From positions 1 to 61,792 of the forward strand of contig CAIQWC010000042.1 of the NCBI GenBank assembly GCA_903875425.1: 61,792 nucleotides of DNA. Direction: 5' to 3'. Below, piece after piece: positions 51,525-60,607 of this stretch. The notes beneath the pieces were generated by a model. That model saw nothing but the letters and a program-made list of their open reading frames with translations, searched no databases and had not been told where the DNA came from. Position 1 is the first letter of the stretch, and the number at the start of each line of letters is the position of its first letter. A program made the position numbers and the translations under genes. Source of the DNA: an uncultured Actinomycetes bacterium. Its GTDB lineage: Bacteria; Actinomycetota; Acidimicrobiia; Acidimicrobiales; RAAP-2.

Positions 51525-52859
51525 ATGAACTCGCAACATGAATACGTCTTGAGGACCGTCGAGGAACGCGGTATTCGTTTTATCCAATTGTGGTTTACCG
51601 ACGTACTTGGAACGCCGAAGACCTTTCAAATCACCCCAGCCGAGCTAGAGAATGCGCTCGAGGAGGGTATGACCTTTGATGGATCCGCCGTCGATGGCTT
51701 TAGTCGTATTCAAGAAGCGGACGTACTTGCCCGGCCCGATGCCTCCACCTTTCAGATGCTGCCTCTGGGCGATGGCACGGCGAGCACGGCCCGCGTCTTT
51801 TGTGACGTCGTTAATTTAGATGGCACTCCCTTCGAAGGATGCCCGCGACAAGCACTCCGCCGTGTACTAAGGAGCGCCCATGATCAGGGCTATACCTTTT
51901 TCACCTCTCCAGAGATTGAGTACTTCTACTTTCAAGATCTGGACCCCGCTACCGCTCTCAAGCCTCTCGACTCCGGAAGCTACTTCGACTTGGCGCTAGC
52001 AGATCTACCCAGCGAGTTGCGCCGCCAGACCGTTTTGACGCTCGAAGAAATGGGAATTCCCGTAGAGCATGCCCAGCACGAGGATGCTCCGAGCCAACAT
52101 GAAATTGATCTGCGCTACACCGATGCACTCACGATGGCCGACTCAGTCATCACGACCCGCCTCATCATTAAAGAGATCGCCCGCTCTGCTGGAGTAGCGG
52201 CAAGTTTTATGCCCAAACCGCTTGGCGGTGAGCAAGGTTCTGGCATGCATACCCACGTCTCTCTCTTTAAAGATGGCAAAAACGCATTCGCTGACGCCAG
52301 CGATCCCTACGGACTCTCTGTCATTGCGCGCTCCTTTATCGCGGGTGTCCTAACCCACGCCCATGAATTCACCGCCATCACGAATCAGTGGATTAACTCT
52401 TATAAGCGCCTCGTACCGGGCCACGAAGCGCCGGTACACATTTCTTGGGCTCGTAATAACTCCTCAGCACTGGTTCGCGTTCCCGTTGTCAAAGCTGGTC
52501 GCCTCGACTCCACCCGCATTGAGTACCGGGCTCCTGACTCGGCCGCGAACCCGTACTTGACCTTCGCCGTTATTTTGGCTGCCGGTCTCGCCGGTATCGA
52601 GCGTCACTACACCCTCCCTGACGAGGCCACGGGTAACTTGTTCGAACTACAAGCCTTCGAACGCGAAATAGCCGGCGTCCGTCAGCTACCAAGCAACCTC
52701 AATGACGCCGTCGACGCCGTCGAGGGTTCGCAACTTGTTCGCGACACGCTCGGCGATCACATCGTTGAATGGTTCATTCGCAATAAGCGCGAAGAGTGGT
52801 CTTCTTATAAGGGTGAGATTTCAGCCTTCGAACTCAATCGCTATCTGCCTAGGCTCTAG
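51525..52859 (+). CDS. glnA: Type I glutamine synthetase
   Basis: 444 residues from ATG 51525 with AAGGGG four bases upstream. GSI motifs: FTDVLGTPKTFQI, FDGSAVDGF, SPEIEYFYF, PKPLGGEQGSGMHTHVSLF and the NSYKRLVPGHEAP loop. The region around the adenylylation Tyr reads NLFEL, i.e. Phe replaces Tyr, so GlnE-type control is not expected. It is probably a GSI-alpha enzyme. A response regulator follows 15 bp later. Confidence 0.93.
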   Translation: MNSQHEYVLRTVEERGIRFIQLWFTDVLGTPKTFQITPAELENALEEGMTFDGSAVDGFSRIQEADVLARPDASTFQMLPLGDGTASTARVFCDVVNLDGTPFEGCPRQALRRVLRSAHDQGYTFFTSPEIEYFYFQDLDPATALKPLDSGSYFDLALADLPSELRRQTVLTLEEMGIPVEHAQHEDAPSQHEIDLRYTDALTMADSVITTRLIIKEIARSAGVAASFMPKPLGGEQGSGMHTHVSLFKDGKNAFADASDPYGLSVIARSFIAGVLTHAHEFTAITNQWINSYKRLVPGHEAPVHISWARNNSSALVRVPVVKAGRLDSTRIEYRAPDSAANPYLTFAVILAAGLAGIERHYTLPDEATGNLFELQAFEREIAGVRQLPSNLNDAVDAVEGSQLVRDTLGDHIVEWFIRNKREEWSSYKGEISAFELNRYLPRL

Positions 52860-52873
52860 GAACGCTTGCTGCC

Positions 52874-53560
52874 GTGAATACCGTGCTCTGTTATCCCAAT
52901 GCTTCAGCTGCCGAAGTGCTGCTGGCCGTTACTGAGTCAAAGCACGTCTACGCCTGTGTCGACAACCTTGAGTCCGCGGAAGCCTTGGCATCAGCACAGG
53001 ACATTGCCGGCGCCATTATCGATGCGAGAACTAACTTCTCCGCCGCAATTGCTCTCGCGCGAGGTTTACGCCGGCGAGAAGATTCCATAAGCCCCATCGT
53101 TATGGTGCTGAGTTCAGATCAGGTACGTGGCCTCGAAGGTCGCGAGGAACTCTTTGAAGACTTTGTGGTCCAGCCCTTTGAAGTAGCTGAATTAACGGCT
53201 CGCATCGCTGCCGCGCTGCGGCGGCTTGGTCGAGGTAGCGGTACCGAAGTTGTTGAACTTGGACCACTTTCAATTAATACCGAAACCTTCCAAGCATCCA
53301 TCTCAGGTAAAGCCCTTGATCTCACGTTCATGGAATACGAACTCTTACGATTCCTTGGCAGCAATCCTGGCAAAGTGTTCACCAGAGAAACGCTCCTGAA
53401 CCGAGTATGGGGATACGAGTACTACGGCGGTGCCCGTACCGTAGACGTTCACGTGCGACGTCTGAGGGCCAAATTGGGCGAAGCTCATGCCCACCTCATT
53501 CAGACCGTCAGAAGCGTGGGGTATCGCATGAGTCAACAAAGCTGGAACCCCGATAACTAA
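52874..53560 (+). CDS. GlnR-like orphan OmpR-family response regulator
   Basis: 228 residues, GTG start. The receiver domain (residues 1-115) is atypical: the usual phosphoryl-acceptor Asp pocket is not clearly kept (AIIDARTNF), as in actinobacterial GlnR. The C-terminal winged helix (LTFMEYELLRFL; VDVHVRRLRAKLG; VRSVGYRM) is complete. No histidine kinase is adjacent. Its placement directly behind two glutamine synthetases makes nitrogen control the best inference. Confidence 0.85.
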   Translation: MNTVLCYPNASAAEVLLAVTESKHVYACVDNLESAEALASAQDIAGAIIDARTNFSAAIALARGLRRREDSISPIVMVLSSDQVRGLEGREELFEDFVVQPFEVAELTARIAAALRRLGRGSGTEVVELGPLSINTETFQASISGKALDLTFMEYELLRFLGSNPGKVFTRETLLNRVWGYEYYGGARTVDVHVRRLRAKLGEAHAHLIQTVRSVGYRMSQQSWNPDN

Positions 53561-53574
53561 GGGGAATCCTAGGC

Positions 53575-54111
53575 CTAGGCCGAAACCCAGCGAATCGCGA
53601 TAATGCCCACGCCGAAGCCCACACCAACCGCTGCTTGAACAAGCAGCTGTATCGGTGTGAAGTGTGCTTTGATGCCTGCAATTATCTCGAAGGTCACCAA
53701 ACAGAGCACGGTTATAACGAGTCCTACGACTTGAACACTGTTTGTACCTGCACCAAGCAGCGTAGGAATGGCCATCGCGATGATAGGGAGTGAGGCACCG
53801 CGCACGATACCGGACTCGGCGCCCATGACCTCGATAATGAGCGAAGTACTCACGGCGCCAGGGTTCTCGAAGCGCCGAGAGAGTATTTCAGCGTAGACAT
53901 GCGCTACGTAGTAGAGCACCAGTACGAGTGCCGTGGTGGTGACGAGGCGAGTGGTCGACGTGGAATGGGAGCCATCAATCGCCACGACAGTGCCAACGGT
54001 AATGGTGCCGTAGACGATACCTTTTGTGCCGACCGAGGGATCAATCCACCACGAGATCCGCTCAATTACCGAGCGATAGGTGGTTGCGACAGGAGCGTTA
54101 GTATCGCTCAC
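53575..54111 (-). CDS. Conserved integral membrane protein, unknown function
   Basis: 178 residues with about four hydrophobic helices (GTITVGTVVAI; LVTTTALVLVLYYVAHVYAE; IIAMAIPTLLGAGT; VVGLVITVLCLVTF; AAVGVGFGVGIIAIRW). The order resembles VIT-like or DUF-type small membrane proteins, but I cannot name it. It overlaps the ridA stop by 4 bp. Confidence 0.6.
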   Translation of the reverse strand: MSDTNAPVATTYRSVIERISWWIDPSVGTKGIVYGTITVGTVVAIDGSHSTSTTRLVTTTALVLVLYYVAHVYAEILSRRFENPGAVSTSLIIEVMGAESGIVRGASLPIIAMAIPTLLGAGTNSVQVVGLVITVLCLVTFEIIAGIKAHFTPIQLLVQAAVGVGFGVGIIAIRWVSA

Positions 54112-54473
54112 GCGTTTGGTGTGAATGCCCAGAATTCGACTTCTATTGCAGCACCCATGGGTAGTGCCGCCACGCCGATGGCACTACGTGCCGGTCGGTG
54201 ATCACCAAAGTACGAAACGTACACTTCGTTCATGGCGGCGTAATCTCCTAAGTCAGTTAAAAAGATCGCTGTGCGAACGACGTCGCTCAGTGACGCACCG
54301 TTGGCCTCGAGAAGGGCCCGGCCGTTCTCGAGTGCTTGAGCAAATTCCGCTGCGGTACCACCTGCGACAAGCGTTGGCGTCTCAGCCTTCGGATCGAGAC
54401 CAAGTTGTCCAGAGGTAATCAACCACTCTCCAGCACGAACAATGGGACTGTAGGGACCAATAGGCTTTGCCAT
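54108..54473 (-). CDS. ridA: RidA-family enamine/imine deaminase
   Basis: 121 residues. IGPYSPIVRAGEWLITSGQLG is the N-terminal signature and the C-terminal ARSAIGVAALPMGAAIEVEFWA carries the substrate-binding Arg-containing loop. ATG 54473 overlaps the next stop as ATGA. It hydrolyses reactive 2-aminoacrylate and similar imines formed by PLP enzymes; here it is coupled to an oxidoreductase-like protein. Confidence 0.9.
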   Translation of the reverse strand: MAKPIGPYSPIVRAGEWLITSGQLGLDPKAETPTLVAGGTAAEFAQALENGRALLEANGASLSDVVRTAIFLTDLGDYAAMNEVYVSYFGDHRPARSAIGVAALPMGAAIEVEFWAFTPNA

Positions 54474-56056
54474 CACTGCACCTCTCTTCTCGTCGGCCAG
54501 TGTTTGGCCACGCCTTCATCGAACCACACCGCGGCAAGCGTCGCTGCGAATACCGCCATACCAACGGGTACTGCCTCTTTCGCGCTCGGTTCAATAGTTA
54601 CGGAGATCGGGGGCGTTTGCATTGCGGTGGTGATGCCAAAAGATCGAATCGTGAGATCATGAATCACCCCATCGCTATCGACCGCGAGTCCCTCCGTGGT
54701 GACCTGGCTGTAGGCCTGATGGACAGCACCGATGACATAACTACGGAGGGTTATCGGACACAGGGGTTCCCCGGCTTGAACCGAGACCGTCAGTGCTCCG
54801 TCGACCAAGGTCACCGACGCCGAAGCACCGTTGTCGAGGGTGACAGAGAAAGCATCGCCGTCTCGGTGCTGGGCAACACAGCGAGCTGCGAGTACTTCGC
54901 CAATCAATGCTCCTCGATGACTCGACCCCACCCTAGGACCAGGGATCGCTACGGTCTCAAATCTGATCGAGGGAAAGGTCTCACGAGCTTGGGCGAGCAA
55001 CGGTTCAAGATCATCGCTCTTGGGCGTTAACCCCACATGCACAATTCCTGACCCATCACCGCGCAGGGCCAAAGACAGTGGCGGTCGCTTCGCACCACGA
55101 CGAACTACTTCTTCTCGCGGCCATATCGCAAGCACACCACATGCCTGCTCGTCCACGAGAGCGCACACATCACCACAAATCGTTGAATGGCGTTTAGCCC
55201 CAAAGGCCCCCGCGTTGGTAAAGGGGGGTGTTGGTAGAGAATCCGGTTCCGCAAAACTTGCGTCTGGCTCTAGGTACGCCGGCTCAACGAAACAGGTCGC
55301 CAGCAACACCTTGGCATCCTCTAAATCTGGAATCGCTAAAGGGGCTCTCAGCGCTACGGTTGAGTTTCTTCCTTGACGTTTTATTGCTTTTCCTCGAGCA
55401 TCACTCACGCTGCTACCGAGCGAGTAACCGCCATCCGCTGTTGCATAGGCAATCACTGCTCCATCATGATCATCAGCGGCAAAGCTAAAGATCCCTGTCA
55501 CCACATCACTACTCGACACTTGCGTCACGCCTGACTCCAGCGTTGCCCGTAACCGTGCTTGTTCAGGATCACGCGCTTTGGGCAACACCGCTTCGGGATC
55601 AAGCGCGATGAGTGCCGCTTCGACGATGGGTTGAAATCCCGTACAGCGACAGAGGTGTGCTCCAAGCGCTGTGCGCACTGCCTTCTCATTTGGCACACCT
55701 TTACGGCTAAGGCCAACGAGGCGGCTCACGATACCTGGGGTACAAAAGCCACACTGCGCCGCAGCAGTTGCTTCAAAGGCAGCGACGATTCGGTTGAGGA
55801 GGTCAGGCTCTACGCCCTCTAACGTGGTGATCTCACGTCCCGCCACGCGACGAACAGGTGTTACACAAGCAACTCGAGCTTGACCATCGATGAGTACCGT
55901 GCAGCAGCCGCATTGGCCCTGGGGACTGCAACCGTCCTTTACCGAGTGGCACAAGGTCGTCTCGCGCAACGCATCGAGCAAGGTGGCGTCAATAGGAAGC
56001 TCAACCGGTGCTCCATTGAGCCTGACTGATACGGACAGCGCCGTGTCTGGCGCCAT
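54473..56056 (-). CDS. Condensed [2Fe-2S] / xanthine-dehydrogenase-like protein
   Basis: 527 residues. The N-terminal ~155 residues are a CoxS/XdhC-type two-cluster domain: Cys43, Cys49, Cys51/52 and Cys64 (DGCSPQGQCGCC), then Cys102, Cys105, Cys136 and Cys138 (QCGFCTPG; LCRCTGF). The remainder contains scattered pieces of the molybdopterin subunit: GAFGAKRHSTICGD, LRSYVIGAVHQAYSQV, IHDLTIRSFGI. The normal large subunit is about 750 residues, here the MoCo part is ~370, and the catalytic Glu region is not visible. It may be a reduced electron-transfer or non-catalytic relative. Confidence 0.7.
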   Translation of the reverse strand: MAPDTALSVSVRLNGAPVELPIDATLLDALRETTLCHSVKDGCSPQGQCGCCTVLIDGQARVACVTPVRRVAGREITTLEGVEPDLLNRIVAAFEATAAAQCGFCTPGIVSRLVGLSRKGVPNEKAVRTALGAHLCRCTGFQPIVEAALIALDPEAVLPKARDPEQARLRATLESGVTQVSSSDVVTGIFSFAADDHDGAVIAYATADGGYSLGSSVSDARGKAIKRQGRNSTVALRAPLAIPDLEDAKVLLATCFVEPAYLEPDASFAEPDSLPTPPFTNAGAFGAKRHSTICGDVCALVDEQACGVLAIWPREEVVRRGAKRPPLSLALRGDGSGIVHVGLTPKSDDLEPLLAQARETFPSIRFETVAIPGPRVGSSHRGALIGEVLAARCVAQHRDGDAFSVTLDNGASASVTLVDGALTVSVQAGEPLCPITLRSYVIGAVHQAYSQVTTEGLAVDSDGVIHDLTIRSFGITTAMQTPPISVTIEPSAKEAVPVGMAVFAATLAAVWFDEGVAKHWPTRREVQ

Positions 56057-56065
56057 GGGTGCTGC

Positions 56066-56431
56066 TTAGTTAAACGAGTTACCGCAACCGCAGGTGCGCG
56101 AAGCGTTCGGGTTCGTGATGTGGAAACCCGCTCCGTTGAGACCATCTTGGTAATCCAACGATGCGCCTGTCAACATCTCGGCTGATTCGCTGTCTACGAC
56201 AACACGAACATCGCCGTAGGTGTTCACGACATCATTGTCAGCAATGTCTGAATCAAAGAACATGTCGTACTGGAAGCCTGAGCAACCGCCGGCCTTGACA
56301 GCAATACGTAAGGCGAGCTCAGCACCGTTTTCCTCGGTAGCGAGTAGTTCGGAAATCTTCGAGATCGCAAGGTCAGACAGGGTGACCGGCTCGGGCTTCT
56401 TTGAAATGTTGACAGAGGTGGCAAGCGACAT
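56066..56431 (-). CDS. erpA: Iron-sulfur cluster insertion protein (A-type carrier, ErpA/IscA)
   Basis: 121 residues from ATG 56431 with AGGAGG seven bases upstream; a longer frame to 56584 runs into the divergent mrp gene. The three conserved Cys are in KAGGCSGFQY and RTCGCGNSF (C-G-C). It lies 9 bp downstream-facing of the [2Fe-2S] protein, which may receive its clusters, and is divergent from mrp. Confidence 0.94.
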   Translation of the reverse strand: MSLATSVNISKKPEPVTLSDLAISKISELLATEENGAELALRIAVKAGGCSGFQYDMFFDSDIADNDVVNTYGDVRVVVDSESAEMLTGASLDYQDGLNGAGFHITNPNASRTCGCGNSFN

Positions 56432-56554
56432 GGTGTGTCCTCCTGAGTTAGTTACCCTCGCGGGATATCTCTCCATGCTAGCGATAATTACTGTCCTCGC
56501 GCCCGTCAGGAAATTCCAACACCTTCGAGCATTCTCCCCGATAGCGTCAGGGGT

Positions 56555-57706
56555 ATGGGAAAAAGCAACGAAGAACTGAGCCAAGAGGTTTTAGACCAGC
56601 TCAGCCACGTCTTTGACCCTGAACTCGGGGCCGACATTGTCACCTTAGGTATGGTTACTGCCCTCTCGACCGTTGGCGGCGAGGTCATGGTAACGGTGGC
56701 ACTCACCACCCCCTCTTGTCCACTTCGAGGACAAATCGAACGTGAGACCCGAGAAGCCATCGAGTCCATAGACGGTGTAAGCAAGGTCGTCATTACCGTC
56801 GGGGCTCTTGAGCCCGAAGCCAAGGCGGCACTCATGGATCGAGCTCGCCGTATCGCGCAAAATGGCGCACCCGAAACCTCAATCTCATCAAGTGCTCGAA
56901 TCCTCGCAATTGCTTCTGGCAAAGGAGGGGTTGGTAAGTCGTCGGTAACGGCCAACCTCGCAACTGGTCTTGCCCAGCAGGGATACTGCGTGGGTGTCCT
57001 CGACGCTGACATCTGGGGATTCTCCCTTCCGCGCATGCTCAAGCTGGAAGATCGCGTCGAAGCCCGAGACCACAAGATGATCCCCATTGAAAAAAGAGTA
57101 GGTACTGGATCTATCAAGTTGCTCTCCATGGGTTTGCTGGCTGACGAAGGTGATGCAATTTTGTGGCGCGGCCTGCTCCTTAATCGCGCTGTTCAGCAGT
57201 TCATTGAAGACGCCCATTGGGATGGCATCGACTATCTTCTCCTTGACCTACCTCCTGGAACGGGCGACGTATCTATGGGTCTCGCTCGTCACCTTCCAAG
57301 AACTGAAGTACTGATTGTCACCACACCACCCTTGGCCGCGCAACAGGTCGCTGGCCGGGTAGCAACCCTGGCCAAACGATCTAATTTGAGAGTTGTTGGC
57401 GTGATTGAAAATATGAGTGCGTTTACCTGCGAGCACGGTAGCGCCCAGGCGGTCTTTGGATCCGGAGGCGGTACGCGACTTTCGGAAGAACTCAGGGTGC
57501 CACTGTTGGGAGAAATTCCCTTAGACGGCGACGTGGTCCAAGGCGGCGACGATGGAATACCGGCCATCATGGGTTCGGGGCCAGGAGCACGGGCCTATCA
57601 GGACCTCGCGAGGAAAGTTTCCCTGCTTTTGCCCCCCCATCACCAGCTCGAGGGCTGCTCGGCCCGACTCCTCGATGCCCTCTCCGAGGCAGTAGGCGAG
57701 GCCTAG
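56555..57706 (+). CDS. mrp: Mrp/ApbC-family P-loop ATPase
   Basis: 383 residues. An N-terminal DUF59/MIP18 domain (LSHVFDPELGADIVTLGMV) precedes the ATPase with a deviant Walker A GKGGVGKSSVTANLATGL and VLDADIWGFSLPRML. Known relatives carry Fe-S clusters to target apoproteins. ATG 56555. Divergent from erpA. Confidence 0.93.
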   Translation: MGKSNEELSQEVLDQLSHVFDPELGADIVTLGMVTALSTVGGEVMVTVALTTPSCPLRGQIERETREAIESIDGVSKVVITVGALEPEAKAALMDRARRIAQNGAPETSISSSARILAIASGKGGVGKSSVTANLATGLAQQGYCVGVLDADIWGFSLPRMLKLEDRVEARDHKMIPIEKRVGTGSIKLLSMGLLADEGDAILWRGLLLNRAVQQFIEDAHWDGIDYLLLDLPPGTGDVSMGLARHLPRTEVLIVTTPPLAAQQVAGRVATLAKRSNLRVVGVIENMSAFTCEHGSAQAVFGSGGGTRLSEELRVPLLGEIPLDGDVVQGGDDGIPAIMGSGPGARAYQDLARKVSLLLPPHHQLEGCSARLLDALSEAVGEA

Positions 57707-57742
57707 AACTTTCAGGTTTCTCAGACTCACGGCAAGCGTGAT

Positions 57743-57771
57743 GCCCCGAGTAAAACCGAGGTGCTTGGGGC
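57743..57771 (+). terminator. Possible hairpin after mrp
   Basis: GCCCCGAG (57743-57750) and CTTGGGGC (57764-57771) can form an eight-bp stem with one G-U pair and a 13-nt loop. No T tract follows, so it may be a weak terminator or an mRNA structure. Confidence 0.3.
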
Positions 57772-57808
57772 GCTACATTGGCATTGTCTAAGAGCAAGGG
57801 AGTCCACG

Positions 57809-58765
57809 GTGGCCCAGCCAGCGAAGAATAAGCAACAGAGTCGCGATCAGAGCCGTAGCGTCACGACGAAGAAGGCGCCGACCAAGGCGGGTCGTCGATC
57901 AAGCTCGAAACTCATTACCTGGGGTTCGGTTGGCCTCGTGGTCGTCATTGTGGCCGTTCTTGTCATCGTAAAAGTGACTTCATCGTCAACCCCCAGCGGT
58001 GGTGGCTCCAAAACATGGCAGCCTGCATCACCCGCAGTTGTCGCAGCAGTGACGCAGATCCCAACAAGTGTGTACAACACCGTTGGTGTGACATCAAGTG
58101 TTGCTCCTATCACCTCGCCGGTTGTGACCACCGGACAACCTCTACTCAAGTGGCCCGGTTCTAATCTGCCTGGCGTACTGTTCTACGGTGCTGAATTTTG
58201 TCCCTACTGTGCCGCTGAGCGTTGGTCGTTAACTGCCGCGCTCAGTCGCTTCGGGACCTGGAGCAATTTAGGCAATATGACCTCGTCGAGTACCGATATC
58301 TACCCGAACACACCAACGTTCACCTATTACAAAGCAAGTTTCACATCGCCATACGTTGCGCTCCACGCTATTGAAAGCCAAGCGAACTATTACAACGCTG
58401 CAGGTACCGCTTGGGCAACGCTCATGACGCCAACCCCTCAAGAATCGGCACTTCTTACGACGTATAACTCCCACAAATACTTCCCGCAATTTTATCAGCC
58501 GGGTCAAACGGGCTCGATACCCTTCGTGGACTATGGAAACCAAGTACTGAGCTCTGGAGCTACCTACTCGCCCTCAGTATTGGCCGGTCAAAGTCGTGAC
58601 CAGATTGCTAGCGGTCTCAACGATCCAGCGAATCCAACCACCCAGGCCATCGTGGCGGGGGCGAACTATATGACCGCTTCGATCTGTCATATCAACGGCC
58701 AAAAGCCTGGAGCGGTCTGCATGTCCCCGGGAGTCAAGGCCGCAGACAAAGCCCTAGGGTTCTAA
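57809..58765 (+). CDS. Membrane-anchored thioredoxin-like DUF929 protein
   Basis: 318 residues from GTG 57809 with an AGGGAG-type site. A Lys-rich cytoplasmic N-terminus is followed by a membrane helix at 36-57, a Ser/Thr linker, then an extracytoplasmic domain with CPYC at residues 131-134 ([13 protein letters not shown]) and a further Cys pair near the end ([15 protein letters not shown]). CPYC and the following VKOR gene point to oxidative protein folding, a DsbA-type thiol oxidase. Family name is DUF929. Confidence 0.85.
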   Translation: MAQPAKNKQQSRDQSRSVTTKKAPTKAGRRSSSKLITWGSVGLVVVIVAVLVIVKVTSSSTPSGGGSKTWQPASPAVVAAVTQIPTSVYNTVGVTSSVAPITSPVVTTGQPLLKWPGSNLPGVLFYGAEFCPYCAAERWSLTAALSRFGTWSNLGNMTSSSTDIYPNTPTFTYYKASFTSPYVALHAIESQANYYNAAGTAWATLMTPTPQESALLTTYNSHKYFPQFYQPGQTGSIPFVDYGNQVLSSGATYSPSVLAGQSRDQIASGLNDPANPTTQAIVAGANYMTASICHINGQKPGAVCMSPGVKAADKALGF

Positions 58766-58772
58766 GGCCATC

Positions 58773-59252
58773 ATGGCGCTTGATTTCAAGCGGACAGTGA
58801 CGCAAGCGCCGCGGTGGGCCGTCATCAGTAGTGGTCTGTTAACACTTGGTGGGTTAGCTATCTCGATCTACATGACCATGGTCCACTTCCTCGGTAAGCA
58901 GGCCTTGGTCTGTAGCGCTTCGGGAGCAATTGACTGCTGGAAGGTCACCACGTCACCACAGAGCTACTTCCTCCACATTCCCGTAGCGATCTTGGGTCTC
59001 GGATACTTCATCGTGGGTCTTGGGATTAATTCGCCCTGGGCTTGGAGAAGCAATGATGCTCGAATTCACATTGCCCGCATCGTCTTTGCCGTTATGGGAA
59101 TCGGCTTTGTGCTCTGGCTCGTTGCGGCGGAACTCTTAATTATCAAGTCGCTGTGCTTATGGTGTACGGGTGTACACCTCGTGACCTTCGCACTCTTTAT
59201 CGTCATTATGTTAAGCGTGCCTGCCATGCTTAACGCAACTGACGAAACCTAG
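58773..59252 (+). CDS. Vitamin K epoxide reductase-like oxidoreductase (VKOR)
   Basis: 159 residues, four membrane helices. Catalytic cysteines: loop pair Cys47 and Cys55 (VCSASGAIDCW) and CLWC (Cys128/Cys131) in the fourth helix region. It re-oxidises a DsbA-like partner using quinone. 7 bp after the DUF929 gene, so the two should form one periplasm-side disulfide-bond system, the actinobacterial substitute for DsbB. Confidence 0.93.
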   Translation: MALDFKRTVTQAPRWAVISSGLLTLGGLAISIYMTMVHFLGKQALVCSASGAIDCWKVTTSPQSYFLHIPVAILGLGYFIVGLGINSPWAWRSNDARIHIARIVFAVMGIGFVLWLVAAELLIIKSLCLWCTGVHLVTFALFIVIMLSVPAMLNATDET

Positions 59253-59554
59253 CGGATCATTACCGCCTGCTTGGCGACGTACATGCGTCGCTCTAATTCA
59301 TTCATGCCACCCCAAATCCCATGCGACTCTTCAACCGAAATAGCGTGGTCGAGGCAGTCGTTCACGACCACGCACTCCGCGCAGATGGCCTTAGCATCAG
59401 CTTCGCGAGCATGCTTATCTTCTTTACGTTCGGTCGCAACAGGAGGAAAGAAGAGTTCTGAGTATGGTCCCTTACAAGCCGCCAAGCGACGCCAGTCACG
59501 CTGTTCATCAATCACGAGCCACCCCCCAGCGACCTGCCGCTCTAGGGCGACCAC
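59249..59554 (-). CDS. WhiB-family iron-sulfur transcription factor
   Basis: Up to 101 residues from GTG 59554; the internal GTG at residue 14 gives a length closer to other WhiB proteins. The four cluster ligands are Cys27, Cys58, Cys61 and Cys67 (CKGPY...CAECVVVNDC), followed by GIWGG. It binds [4Fe-4S]. Divergent from the two Get3-like ATPases, the same position as mycobacterial whiB4 beside Rv3679-Rv3680, so WhiB4-like is the best guess. Confidence 0.9.
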   Translation of the reverse strand: MVALERQVAGGWLVIDEQRDWRRLAACKGPYSELFFPPVATERKEDKHAREADAKAICAECVVVNDCLDHAISVEESHGIWGGMNELERRMYVAKQAVMIR

Positions 59555-59653
59555 TCCAACCTATCGTCACCCGCCGCGCAAAGACAAGGCCTCTGACCTG
59601 AGGTTTTCCATAGGAGTAGGAGGAGGGAGCGGTCTCGCTAGCGTAAAAGAACC

Positions 59654-60607
59654 ATGGCTACCGTGACACTACGTTCAGGTCCCAAGGTTCGAATCTTGCT
59701 GGGCAAGGGTGGTGTTGGCAAAACTCTGGTCTCCTCCGCACTTGCGCGGGCCTTGGCTGACCAAGGTGCTCAAACGCTCCTTGTCGAACTCGATGGACGC
59801 CCTGAGATTGCTCGACACTTTGATCTTGAAGGTCCACTGCCACAAGCAGACACCTTGTTGTATCAATCGAGTGCGGGAGGCAGCGTCATCGGTCGCCACG
59901 TAGCAGCCGATGACGCCCTCTTGAATTACCTTGACGGTCACGGGATGAAATCGGTTTCACGTCGGCTTCATAAATCAGGATTAGTTGACCTCATCGCAGG
60001 ATCCATACCCGGATTTCGCGACGTACTCGTACTCGGTCAGGTTAAACAGTTTGCAAATCGCGACGATATCGATTCTGTTGTGGTGGACGGGCCAGCGACA
60101 GGACACGCACTCACCTTGCTCACCTCCCCGATCGGACTCGCACGAGTTGCTCGAGCGGGGCCCGTGAAGGAGCAAGCCGAAGAAGTGTCGGTCTTGCTGC
60201 GTGATAAGAATTGCTGCGGCATTGTTCTCGTCACTACCCCTGAAGAACTCCCCATTAGCGAAACTATCGAAGCGGCGTTTCGAATAGAAGATGAAGCAGA
60301 CGTTGCTCTCGAGTTTGTTGTTGCCAATCGAGTGCATGCTGATCTTGCCCAAGAAGCACTCGAACAACTCAGTGCTATCGAAGCTGAAATAGGCAACCCC
60401 GCACTTACCGTGCAGTTGCGTGAAGCTTTTGCCTTCGCCTTTGCACGTTGTGAGGCCGAGCGTCCAGAGTTGGAACGACTACGACGAGAGCTCCCGCTCC
60501 CGCTGTGGATCTTGCCGGCCTTGGACGCGGTGAGCGCCGAAACCGAGATGGTCGCTCATCTCTCCCAAGTACTTGGTGCTATCAAAACCCCTGTGGAACC
60601 GGCATGA
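59654..60607 (+). CDS. ArsA/Get3-type ATPase, first of a pair
   Basis: 317 residues. Deviant Walker A LLGKGGVGKTLVSSALA, switch-like VVVDGPATGHALTLL, and VVANRVHADLAQ. It lacks the TIDP switch motif of the second copy (LVELDGRPEIAR instead), so the two subunits are not equivalent. Comparable to mycobacterial Rv3679. 4-bp overlap with the next gene. Confidence 0.87.
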   Translation: MATVTLRSGPKVRILLGKGGVGKTLVSSALARALADQGAQTLLVELDGRPEIARHFDLEGPLPQADTLLYQSSAGGSVIGRHVAADDALLNYLDGHGMKSVSRRLHKSGLVDLIAGSIPGFRDVLVLGQVKQFANRDDIDSVVVDGPATGHALTLLTSPIGLARVARAGPVKEQAEEVSVLLRDKNCCGIVLVTTPEELPISETIEAAFRIEDEADVALEFVVANRVHADLAQEALEQLSAIEAEIGNPALTVQLREAFAFAFARCEAERPELERLRRELPLPLWILPALDAVSAETEMVAHLSQVLGAIKTPVEPA

